This document shows, piece after piece, positions 12,924 to 23,239 of a stretch of 64,000 nucleotides of DNA. Position numbers and translations under genes: made by a program. Origin of the DNA: Grammothele lineata (Eukaryota > Basidiomycota > Agaricomycetes > Polyporales > Polyporaceae); assembly GCA_002150815.3 (NCBI GenBank), contig NDFF03000388.1:124001-188000 (forward strand). The letters are read 5' to 3'. The notes beneath the pieces were generated by a model, which did not search any database, was not told the origin of the DNA, and saw only the letters and a program-made list of their open reading frames with translations. How positions within the stretch are numbered: position 1 is the stretch's first letter; each line of letters begins with the position of its first letter.

Positions 12924-13669
12924 TAGTGAGGTAGGCCGTATTGATTGTTTAACGCGGAATACGCAGTTTAAGAAACCCCCCGCTTTCAAATTGGCCAAGA
13001 GAATAATACGGATCTCAAAGGACAGCACAAGAATGTCGAGATACTATGGGGATATGGCCCGGGGGCCGGGGAAACTGCGCACCAAGGGACCACGCGATGA
13101 GGATCGTAGGAAGTGAAGGGAGACAAAAGGCGACTCTTGGGAAGGGTCGAGTTAATAAATGAGGCGTCCTTGTCTCCCTAGCTCACCCGGCCAAAAGCAG
13201 ATGGCAGCTGATCTCCTTATAGGTATGAGAGGCCTTCAAGTGGCATGAGCTTCCGAGTCGGGACCAGCAATTGATCAGTTTGTGTGCACCTGATTGACGC
13301 GAGTGGGAGTCCATAAGAGGAGAGCTGGACCCTGGAGGTCGAAGGCTCTGCGCCCGTATGAAGCGAATTCGGCCACTCCGTGGAATTTGCAGAGCTCTCC
13401 CCACTTGGGTTCTCGCAGGTCACCGAGCAGTCCGAGCGCCTAAATACTACTACTAAGTACCACCGTCGTTGTTCGTCCCTTCGCTTTCACCACAACCTCT
13501 CCCACCCCCAAACACTTACAACCCTTCAGACTTTTTCTGGCGAGTCCCAAATCTCACACTTCACTCTAACGCTTCCTTGACACGTCCTTGGCACAGGCGG
13601 TCGACCAGCAAACGGGTCGACCAGCAAACGGAAGCTTAAGCAAAACCCAACTCGGAGAAAACGAGAACT
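12924..13669. promoter_or_regulatory. Divergent upstream region of the two FHA-kinase genes
   Basis: This is the roughly 750-bp gap between the presumed starts of the minus-strand kinase (12923) and the plus-strand pseudokinase (13670). It should hold both promoters. A 16-base unit, GTCGACCAGCAAACGG, is repeated head to tail at 13600-13615 and 13616-13631, about 40 bases ahead of the suggested pseudokinase start. No TATA box can be assigned with confidence. Confidence 0.4.
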
Positions 13670-16011
13670 ATGGACTCTTTCACGGATGGGGGTCTTCAAA
13701 GCCATTCTTCCCCAGTAAGCGTCATATATATCAATGATACTCACTGGAGACTTATTTTGCTGGTGACACAATCTTGTAGGTTGATGTGCTCATGACAGAC
13801 GTTTCTCAAGGTGCGTGCCAGATCCCTCTGCAGAGCAACTCGCATCGGTGACCAACGCTTGCCACGACAGGTCATCGTTCGCCATCGGCCCGGCTCCTCT
13901 CGCTTACTAACAAACAAAGTACACCGGTGCGTATGCAGACACCGATACTATGGTTGCAGGTCGCGTTCCCAGATTGCACCAACATATACTTGACACTAGA
14001 CTGCCTTCGGCGCTAGACCCTCGACGTCCCCCACCCAAGAAGAGCAGACAGTGGTAGTTCGGCCAAATCCCGAACATACTGATGTAACTCTACATTCGGA
14101 AATATGGGGGTCCCTCGTACCACTAAGAAGCCAGCCGCACGAGTCTGCCGTCCAATTCAACGATAAAAAGAAGGAATACACTATCGGCAGAAGATTTGGT
14201 GTGGACATCCAACTCCCAGAGTCCAAGACCTATAGTAAATCCACGACATACTTTCATTGCAGGATAGACCGCTAATACTTTTCCATCCCATCCTCGAAGG
14301 CGGTCTTCATTGTATAATACGCTGGGACAACCAGTGTGAAACTGCCGTGATCAAGGATGTGAGCATGAATGGGACGTGGGTGAATATACGCATTTGACTT
14401 TACATTCCATTATGGGACCTGACGTATCCTGTTCCTCCTCCTGTTCCTCCTGTTGGGTAGGTAGACGGAAAGAGGGTGGAGAAGAACACAAGCTGTATCC
14501 TCCGCGACCGTTCGCATGTTGGTTTCTGTGACACGAACAACGACTGTAAGCCAAATATATACCCTTAGATCATGTGCTATCGTCGCCCGTTTTGCTATGT
14601 TGTAATATTGAGACCCTTTTTTTACAGATTTTTACTTCCGTCTCAGACACGGTCCTAACAGAGCTTGTAGCTCTAAAGACACTGTGGACGGACGATACGA
14701 CCTCGGTGATGCCATTGGAACAGGCACATTCGGGAAGGTTTTTAGGGCGCGTGATACTATAAACCGGACGTCAGTCGCAATAGAGGCGATTCCTAGCGAC
14801 TCGATCAAGGACCCTGATCAGAATGCCGAGGAAATGAAAGATTTTCTGCATCGTAAAATCGAAGTCCTTAGACAGGCCAAGCATCAGAATTTGGTACAGA
14901 TCATAGAGGGGATCATGAACGTTGCATCCGGCACCATCTGTATGTTGCTTATTGAACATGAATAACCGGGACTGATAACTCCTTTAGACATTGTCATGGA
15001 GTTCGTTGACGGCGGCAATCTCAAGTCGTATGTCTCTCGGCAACCATCTAAAGCTCTCGGTAAGATAGATTTGGCTCCTGTCATGACTTCTCATGATGTC
15101 CCGCATAGACGAAGGGAAGGCTAGAGGTATCCTGTACCAGATATGTGATGCCCTCGTGGTCAGTGCTGCGTTCCATGTCCTTTGCGCTTCTGATACTTCT
15201 TCTCTAGTACCTCCACCGAATGGGTATCACCCACAGCAATCTCGAGCCCGAGAATGTACTGTTAACGTCGGATGATCCGCCGATTGTGAAGGTCACGAAC
15301 CTAGGCGTGGCCAAGCTCATCAACGATAGTGCCGAGCCACAAACATATTGCAGCGCGCCGCGGACGCAGATAACACCCGAGGCCCGTACTGGTAATGGCG
15401 AATGCGACGAAGGTGTCGATAGCTGGAGTTTGGGCGTGATTCTGGGAATAATGTGCGTATACCTTGTCCCATATTCAGACCTGTTCCATCAGTTGAGACG
15501 TGTTTGCAGGCTCGCAGGAAAAAGTATCCTCACACAGGAATCTAAACCTACCGTCATTGATTGGAGCCTTCTCGAGCCACTAGGGCTCTCCAACGAATGT
15601 AAATCTGTCTCACTCATACCGTGCCATCTCTCGGGACTGACTGTATCATTTTTAGGCCGTGATTTCCTGACTCGACTCCTCCGGGAAGCTCCCTCTGAGC
15701 GCATGACTTGCCCTGAAGCCCTGATGCACTCTTGGCTCGCCGCTCTAGGACACTCTCTTCCACTCTATCTCCCTACGACAATACCGGATTCGTCTGCACA
15801 GCCCAAATACACCCCGAATCTTATCTCTCTTCTCGCGCGTGGCGAGAAACGGCTGCGTGAGGCGCCCGCCGCATCGTCCTCACACACATGCGAAGAGTTT
15901 TCTCCGCAGCCATCTGGCTTACCGTCACGTCCTAAGCGCGTGCGGTGGGAACAGGATTCCTCCACTACCCTTGGACCGGGGGGGCAAGAGCGGGAGCAGA
16001 TGCAGATGTAG
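13670..16011 (+). CDS. Chk2-like FHA pseudokinase (non-catalytic copy, B)
   Basis: This is a paralog of the kinase at 10.5-12.9 kb. The suggested start (MDSFTDGGLQSHSSPVDV) leads into a short SQ/TQ-containing tail (VSQ near 13.8 kb; SPTQEEQT near 14.03 kb) and an FHA domain with YTIGRR, SGLHCIIRW and MNGTW. The kinase-like domain begins VDGRYDLGDAIGTGTFGKV at 14.68 kb. The catalytic residues are gone: VAIK is VAIE, HRDLKPEN is HSNLEPEN, DFG is NLG, and the APE region is QITPEA. Even so, the FHA and kinase-domain exons splice in one frame through introns at about 14234, 14381, 14550, 14940, 15060 and 15170, and the frame stays open to the stop at 16011. I infer a protein that binds phosphopeptides but does not phosphorylate. 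The first exons are the least certain. Confidence 0.8.
15452..15631 (+). repeat. Inverted identical tract shared with 10861-11040
   Basis: This is the partner of the tract at 10861-11040: 180 of 180 bases match. The 120 bases that follow (15632-15751) differ at seven positions. Before 15440 the two genes are only about 60% alike by eye, so the boundary is abrupt. Confidence 0.9.
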
Positions 16012-17069
16012 TCGGTTCATGAGGGGGCCGTAGTCAGAAATCTATCACAGATCTGAACCTCATCATTTCAAGCTCGCAATGTGCGCCACAGATGGTTCCT
16101 TCACCATTCCTGTACGGTGAAGTGCAATAGGCAGCGTTTGGAAGTAACTACTCCTAACACTCCTTGCGGTTTGGGTTCCGGCTCAGCAAGTTGTCGCCGA
16201 CTGTTTTGTTGCCCGCTGCTATACTTTCATTCTTGTTTTAGCGCAGGGCATCCCGGAGATCAATTATGTACTTGTACCGCTTGGAAATATACCGTTCGGG
16301 TTGTACAGAATCAACCACACCCTGACCAGATCAACACCCTCCCGTGACTTTATGTTACTCAGTGTATGCGTTTACAGTACTCATTTGCCTTCTACGAAAC
16401 GAGATGGGGATAGTTACCGGTTCGAAGAGGATGAAGACGGATAGAACACAGAAGGGACACGAGGGACAAGACGAACTAAGGGCGTGGGGATGAGAGTCTA
16501 GGAGGGAGACGAAAGCAAAGGGCTCCGGAGGCTAAAAAGACGAACCGTACAGATTGGGAAACAGCCGAGAAAGATAGTGAGTAGGAAAGAGTCATGACAT
16601 ATACAATAACAGAAGGCTGTATTGCATCCGTGGACGAGCAGAGGAAGCAATCTCTTTCCCAAAGCCCAGAACGATAGTTCCAACGAGATATACAGGAATT
16701 TGTACATATATGAACAGACCACAACGTATGGGGGCAGGGAGACACAGGTAAAAGACGCATGCCAATGATGGTGGCGTCGGATCTGGTTCAATGGCAGCGA
16801 GGCCAACCGCCAGAGGAATTTACTCCCTACAGCCCGGGCTTCATCATGTCGACATCCCCATTGTACCTTCTAATCCTCGTAAGTCACGCACTTCGAGATT
16901 CATGTTACGACCCTAAATTTCATCTTCTGGACACTGCTAGAATGTCAGGAATGGGCGATTGCGCCTTCTCCGCTCCCGCATCCACTAAGGAGACGGATGC
17001 GGAGGCGATGTCCGCTGGCTGAGCGCCTCTCGTGTTATCTGCCTCAGACTGTTCCTCGTGTCTCCTAGG
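16012..17069. other. No recognisable gene
   Basis: This is the 3' flank of the pseudokinase gene. Frames in it are short and without motifs. I found no continuation of the inverted similarity between the two kinase genes beyond their coding parts. Confidence 0.45.
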
Positions 17070-17089
17070 TATTAGTGAGGTGGGAATAG

Positions 17090-17860
17090 TAGGTTCGTTA
17101 ATCTAGGCGCTATCGTTTTTTCTCCGAGCACGGAGACTGTGCGTCCGGCGGGCGTCGGTGAATGGGAGAAAGTCTTCGCCTCAGGCATCCTGTTTCCGCT
17201 CTGTGATGGAAGAGGGGCCTGAGGCTTGACTGCAATGTGTAGGATCTCCATGTTGGATCTTGCGGGATCATGGTGGGGCAGAAAGCCCTTGAGACGAAGC
17301 ATGATTCGAGTGGAGGGAGGTTGAAGAGGGTCTGGCGAGGCGGCAAACCACGAATGTATGAGTGCGTCGGCGCAAGCCATGAGACACGAGTGAGAAGCTA
17401 TTTGAGGAAGTCGTGGCCTGTGTAATCTATTAGTCTCGAGTAGACATCGCATGGATAAGAGCTGGATTGATTCACATTTAACGAAGAGTTCCACATTGTT
17501 CAGAGGATCCATTCCACATCCGCGTTCGTGTCTTACTTGACTAGACCCGGGTAACCAACCAGCCTGTGAAAAGGTGTTAGGGCACGTAGATGGCTGAGCG
17601 CGAGAACGAGACAAGCGTACATAGTTCCGATCGCGAAATTTGCCACTAAGGTCCAACTATTGACAACTGCAGTGGATGCATATGCAGTGGTGCTGCAACC
17701 AGCGTCACGATATCTCAGGTGCTATGTACCCTGACGTCCAGCAGGATACCTTTAGCTAGGTGTGGTCGCGAACGAGCTTCGCAATACCGTGATCCACAAT
17801 TTTGGCTTTCGGCGAGTTGTCGCGCATCAAAAACACAATCGTTGTGGGTACCTTCTTGGT
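17090..17860 (-). pseudogene. Chk2-like kinase pseudogene, fragment E
   Basis: This is another C-lobe remnant. Reading leftward from 17860 it shows KIVDHGIAKLVRDHT (DFG changed to DHG) followed by a stop, then GYIAPEI. A degraded helix segment with an in-frame stop follows, then GHDFLK with a stop, and in another frame MACADALIHSWFAASPDPL, which corresponds to MTCPEALMHSWLAALGHPL of the working kinase. The catalytic loop is not recognisable. It lies directly before the right copy of the duplicated spacer and the LONRF-type gene, so its position mirrors fragments C and D in the left copy. Confidence 0.75.
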
Positions 17861-17989
17861 TTGGTTAGTATACCGGACGAAGGGTACCAGAAGAGCGAAA
17901 CATAACAACAACGTACCGAATGCGCAGGATTGAACGGCCGGCGACGGGGATAACGCGTACGTTCTAAAAGCAAGCGCGACTGTATTGAA

Positions 17990-18420
17990 AGTTATACACG
18001 TACAAGGAGAGCGTGGTGGACGAGAGATAATGGACGACTGACAATGGACGACGGACGACGGAAGGCGGATACTAGATACGCGCACGCGCTTGTAAACGCG
18101 CGTGCTTAGTGTAGGTGGAGAGTCTGGAGAGAGGTACGGTAGGGTAGGAGGAGCAGTAGGGTAGATGGTAGATGTGATCGACGGGAGGGGAATGAGCACG
18201 TACGGGAGGGAGAGGGATACTACAATGACAGAGTCTGGGCAACCGCGCCGCATACCGAGGCACGGGACGGAGAGGGCGGGAGAGACGTGAGGGCGTAGGA
18301 GGGGCGGGGGGCGAGGCGTAGGAGGGATACAGTTTGGCAGGCTTGGCAGGAGACACGTAAAGGCGTATGCACATACGCAAGACACCGGGCCTTCACTCGC
18401 GGGGCTTAAGGTTGACCTTC
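17990..18420. repeat. Duplicated spacer, right copy
   Basis: This is the counterpart of 4370-4750. It keeps the palindromic ACGCGCGTGCTTAGTGT block and the ACCGGGCCTTC block in the same order. It lies between kinase fragment E and the 3' end of the LONRF-type gene. Confidence 0.7.
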
Positions 18421-18539
18421 AAGTCGGGCCGACGAAGGGAGTGCAACGGCGGCAGCGACGGCCTGACCAAAGTACACGGCGGCGAGGAGCGCGGCGTACG
18501 CGAGGAGCGCGGCCCACACGCGCGCGCCGCGGGGCAGCA

Positions 18540-21500
18540 TCACGAGATGACGCACCCGCCAGAGAACCACCTGCAAAGCGGACGCGGAGGCGTAAGCGCG
18601 GGTCCTTGGGGAGGGCGACGGCAGGACGTGGGGACGCGGTGACGAGGGGACGACGTGCGAGGGGGAGAAGAGAGAGCGATCGGTCAGGGCCCCGCACACT
18701 CACGCACGCGCTGGGAGGGGTGGCGGACGAGACGGGGAGGGGAGGGAGCTCACCATTGGCTGTTGAGCTGTTCGATCCAGTGCACGACGAGGCGGAGGCG
18801 TAGACGGGGAGAACGGATAGGCAGTAGCTTGGCCTTCTCGTGGTCGTCTATCGGCAGCAGCTACGAACGAGAGCAGGTATCGTCAGCCCACCATGCGTCA
18901 AGAAATGCGTCAAGAAAAGATAGCAGAAAGAAAGACAGAAAGGTAAACGCACCAACGCCATCCAAAAACTAAAACTCGCCGGGTCGCTCGGCATCGGGAC
19001 GTAGTTGAGGTTATGCAGGTGCTGCACGACCCACGGCGTGCCCTCGCGCGTCTGCTCGATGAACTGGTGGCACTTGGCCATCAGCTCAGCGTTTGTCGGC
19101 ACACGCCGCGGGCCCGCCGGGATCGTCAGCGCCGTCTGCACTTGCGTCGCGTGGGACCCGTTGAGTACCGGTGGTGAGGATGATGATGGTGATGAGGAGG
19201 AGGGGACGGTGGAGGAAGAGGAAGCGTTGAAGCCGGACGAGCTGGGGTCTTCAGACGCGAACGCTGGGGCTTGGCGATCCCCGCCTCGATCCGTATCCGC
19301 AACCGTATTCGGCTCCTCCCCCTCTCCCACTCCCACTCGATCGATCGCACCGTCGCCAGACGGCAATCGCGAAAGGGGCTGCAACGAGGAAGAAGGAGCC
19401 TGCAGCACCGCCATCGCGGACGCAGAAGACCCTGCGACGGCGGCAACGGCGGCGGCGGCGTCGACTGCTGCTGTCAGAGGCGCGGACGCTGCAACTGCCC
19501 GCGAGCCCGTGAACGTCTCGAGTTCTGCGAGAATGGCCGCCTCGGCCTCGGCGCCGACGGGCTCCGACCCCGACCCCGACCCCGACGCTTGCGTTGTCGT
19601 CGCTGTCGTCGCTGTCGTCGCCGTTGCCGTTGCTCGCCCCTGCGTCGGAAGCGTACCGGGCCCCGCCTCCACGAACGTCCCCGCGCCGCCGCCCTCCGCC
19701 CGCTCCTCCGGCGGCAGAGGGCCGTCCATCTCCTCCTCATAGTCCTCGATGCGCTCCACGCGCGCGACCATATACCCATCGCGCATCCCCCTATCCATAA
19801 TCCTAAACCTCCACGTCCCCCACGTCTCGACGAAGCTCCTCCCGTCCGGCAGCATCTGCACGTTCCGGATCTGGAGCATCGTCCCGTAGTCGTTGCCCGT
19901 GCTGCTGCCCGTCCCGTGCGCCCCGGGCGTGGGCGCCGTCCGCGGGGGCGGGACCATCCCGAAGCAGTGGTTCGGCGACTCCAGGCAGCGTCGCAGCATC
20001 AGCCGGTATCTGCGGGCGGTCAAACAAGGTTGGCGCGCGTGACGTCAGTGAGGATCGAACTGTCGACGTGCGTGAACGGAAACGCACCGGGGCTCGAAAA
20101 AGTGGAGGAGGGTGGGCATCCCCGGGAAGCTGAGCTGGCAGACGAAGATGGGGGTGTCGAGGCGTGCATCGCGCTCCTCGGACTCGACCGTCTCGCCGCG
20201 TTCCGTGTAGGCCTCAGGGAATGCTCGCAGAACTGGCGGGTGTGGAGGTGGCCGGTCAGCCGACTCGCGGAAGAAGAGGTCACGGTTACGTACTAATAGC
20301 CAGGATGACCTTGTTGCACGGATGTTGCTGGAAGTAATCGTACCCCGGGAGCTGTTGTCTGCAGAGGGGACAGGCCTGACTGTGATCGAGAGAACGGAAG
20401 AGACAGCGCGTGCAGAACGTCTGTATTTAAGAGTAAGCAGCTGCAACCCAAACGGACAGCTCGATGACAAGAAAACGACGCGGCGCGAGATCCCAGGACT
20501 CAAGCTCCGTACACCCCTCGAGAGCAAAAAGAAACACCATGCTGAAGACGGAGCCCCTCGAAGCATCGAGTTCTCGCACGTCTCGCCGAGTCTCGTCGAG
20601 TCTCGTCGGGGGTCCACGACCGATCGTCTCCCTGCAAGCTACGAAGACCGGCCGCGCGAGCGCCGGAGCCCGCCTGGCCACGCCGTCGAACGATCGCAGC
20701 CCCCCTAACGCGCCCCGTTGCCAAACACGGCAGTCCCGCCACCCGGACCACGAGCGGGACACTGCCCGCCCCAGGAACGCGCAAAGTCCAAACAGGGAGG
20801 AGGGGCGGGAGACGCCTGGTGGTGAAACAAGCGCGGGGCGCAGTCGATCGGGGAGGGGAGACGGCCTCCGATCCGTTGCCTCGCGATCTGGCCTACGCCT
20901 GCGACCGGGTGCGGTTGGAGCCAATCCCAGCGACGACAGGCTTGGAGCCTCGCCTGGCCCGCAACACGACGAATGGGGAGAAACCGAAAGCCCGAGAGGG
21001 CTGTGAAGGGAGGGGGGAATGAGGGTTACTCACATGTTGACATGGGGTGGTCACGGGCTGCCAGAACAGCCCGAAGCAGATCTCGCAGGTGAGCTCGGAG
21101 AGCAGGAGCTTCTCGAGCGCGCCTGAATCTCGTTCATGGTCGTTCCGGTGGTGTTGAGACCGAGAGGTGCGACGCCGCCGACGCTTGCGGGGGTGGACTC
21201 GGGGGTCCTGCTCAGAAAGGGAACGGGATCGGCGGCGAGATGGGGAGGGAGGCGGTGGCTCGTGTGGCTCGGCGTAGTCGACGTTAGGTTGATTCGGAGG
21301 AATGATTGAGCCACCGGTGGAGGTCGGAGACGCAGGCGGGCCGTAGAGGTCGTCGTCCGAGTCGACGCCGTCCTCGTCCTCCGGATCCGAGTCCTCGTCG
21401 GTGTGCTCGTCGCCGTCGGCGTGAAGCGACTGTGAAGGCCGGTCCTGGGGCTGCTGGGACGCGGCAAGAAGGAGGTCGATGAGCTTGTTGGCTGTGACGT

Positions 21501-22179
21501 CAACGGGGGTAACGTGGGAGAAAGGGGCGGCGGAACGGGACGAAGACGGGCACGTCGGGAGCGGACACGGGGGCAGGGTAGGCGGTGCGTCGGGTGTCCT
21601 GGAGGAGGAGGGCGTGTTTTCTAGGTCGAGGTGGGCGGCGCAGATGGTGTGGCCGCAGCGGAGGGTGACCGGTGCGCGGAGGACGGCGGGCGGGGGGCAG
21701 AGCGGGCAGCGGAGGAGGGCGAGGAGGGCGTGCGGGTCGAGGACGGGCGGTGCGCGGGGCTGCATGGGTGCGACGAGCGAGGGGGGGAGGGTGTCGGAGA
21801 GAGGAGGGATGTGCGGGGGGTTAGAAGTAGAGGGAGGGGGACGGTGATGGGTAGAGGCTGGAGATGATACATGGCCGCTGTGGGCCGGGCGATCTGGAGG
21901 GACGGCTGTGGGAGACGGTCGAGGGCGCGAGCGATGGTTTGCGGCGTTGGAGGGCGCTGGAGGCCCATCTCGGGCTTGTGCGCGATGGGCCGCCTGCGAG
22001 TGGGCCGCATGTCCCACGTCCCCTCGATCGTCCCCCTCTCCCGGCGACCGTTCGGAATGCAGCCTGCCCTCTCCGGACGCCCCGCTGCTGCTGCTCCTCC
22101 TCCTCCTGCTTCCTGCCGGGCTGGCTGCGGGCGGGGGCGGCGTGTCCGGGGGCTGCTCTACAGGCGAGTCGCAGGACAT
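18540..22179 (-). CDS. LON-domain and RING-finger protein (LONRF-like), predicted E3 ubiquitin ligase with C-terminal CaaX-like box
   Basis: The order is a first zinc motif (CPLC, RCGHTICAAH, CPLPTC; about 21.7 kb), an acidic linker, a C3HC4 RING (LTCEICFGLFW, TPCQH, FCTRC, CPLCRQQLPGYDY), and a LON substrate-binding domain (TPIFVCQLSFPGMPTLLHFF, FGMVPP, RSFVETWGTWRFR, MVARVERIEDYEEE). This order is typical of the LONRF family, whose members are predicted ubiquitin ligases. The linker inside the LON domain is Ala/Ser/Thr-rich and much expanded. The last exon spans the LNSQW/WF junction and gives FSGGCVIS at the stop (18540), a CaaX prenylation pattern. The intron at 20421-21033 is unusually long (613 nt) and splits the RING. 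The start at 22179 (MSCDSPVEQP) is a choice; the frame is open to 22419. Confidence 0.85.
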
Positions 22180-23239
22180 GGGAGGCGCGGCAGACGACAG
22201 AGACGCATGCGGGGCGGGCAGATGGTGGGTGAGGTCAGAGCCGACGGCCTCCACCGACGCCCTCGCCGCATCCCCAGAGCCAGACGCTCGCGCACGCCGC
22301 TCCTCCCCAAGCGCCCGTCTGGCGATCGTGGTTCCTGCCTGCCACGTGCCCGCGCCCTCGATCGGGGACCCCCGCGCCAGATCTCCTCCCGCCCGATCGC
22401 CAGATACCACCTCGCCCATTCAATCTCGTCCAGAACTTCCCCAATCGGCCAGTGGCCAGCCTCCAGCCTGCAGTAAGATGTAACCCTCTCCAGGGACGAC
22501 TCCCCCCTCATCTCAGTATTTGCTCCCCCTCCAACCCCACTTCACCGCCTCGGCTCTGCCTGATCCTGCCGCGCCCCCGGGCTGTCCCTCTGCGCACCCC
22601 CACTTCTGACACGTATAAAGCTTCCGTCCCTGTCGCGCTCGCGCAATGGCCCGAGCGCCGCAGACAGGCAACCGATCGCGCAGAATCGCGCACGCCTTTG
22701 CGTCCCCGCCGGCCCAGCCCTCCAATCGCCCGCGAGCTCTCCAAGTTTGACTACGGAACCTTGAGTTTAAGCAATTGAGCGTAGTGACCGCCCAGTGATG
22801 CCAGGCGCACATGACCGCCCCCATTACCGACCATCGTCGGCCTCTGTGGTTCTCTGTGGTTCCCTGCCCACCAATCGCGAGCGCGAGCGAGCGTGTGTCG
22901 ACATCGCCCTGCTCGCGGAGGGGGCTTGATTGGCTGTCCACGATGACGTAGTTCGTGCGCGCAACCCGGCCTCGAAGCCGCTGCTTACCGCCCTTCTTCG
23001 CACGACGTCGCGCAATGGTGCGCTCGTTACCCAAACCTCGGCCGCCTCAGCAGCTCCGCGATGCCCAACGACCCCAGCGGCGACTTGAGAGGGGCTGCGG
23101 CGGGCATCCCGGCCTCACGAACCAGCTGGAATTATCTGACCCCCGCACGGACATATCACTCCTCATCTGGTCGTCCAACGAACCCTACAAAGCACATTCC
23201 GCGTTCTCGCTGCTTCTCAGAATCCTGCGCCTGTCGCGT
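22180..23239. other. Upstream region of the LONRF-like gene; no gene seen
   Basis: This is a GC-rich gap between the LONRF-like start and the 3' end of dihydroorotase. Many overlapping open frames exist because of the base composition, but none shows a family motif or splice logic. The part next to 22179 should hold the LONRF promoter. Confidence 0.4.

Noticed and set aside
15453..15510. A possible 53-nt intron in the pseudokinase C-lobe (GTATAC...TTGCAG)
   Set aside because: Removing it shifts the frame, while reading through keeps both paralogs open and in the conserved frame.
16405..16440. GGTTCGAA element resembling a tRNA T-loop
   Set aside because: No acceptor, D or anticodon arms can be formed around it.
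10200..16880. Short near-match (GACATCCCCATYGTACC) between 10203 and 16852 as a sign of a further duplication
   Set aside because: The match is about 23 bases with no clear extension, and its orientation does not fit the inverted kinase pair.
18406..18699. Minus-strand frame with a hydrophobic, membrane-like tail (AALLAYAALLAAVYF) at the end of the LONRF-like gene
   Set aside because: Joining the conserved preceding exon in its own frame gives WWFSGGCVIS and a stop; the hydrophobic frame is out of phase with that exon and reflects Ala/Leu codons in GC-rich DNA.
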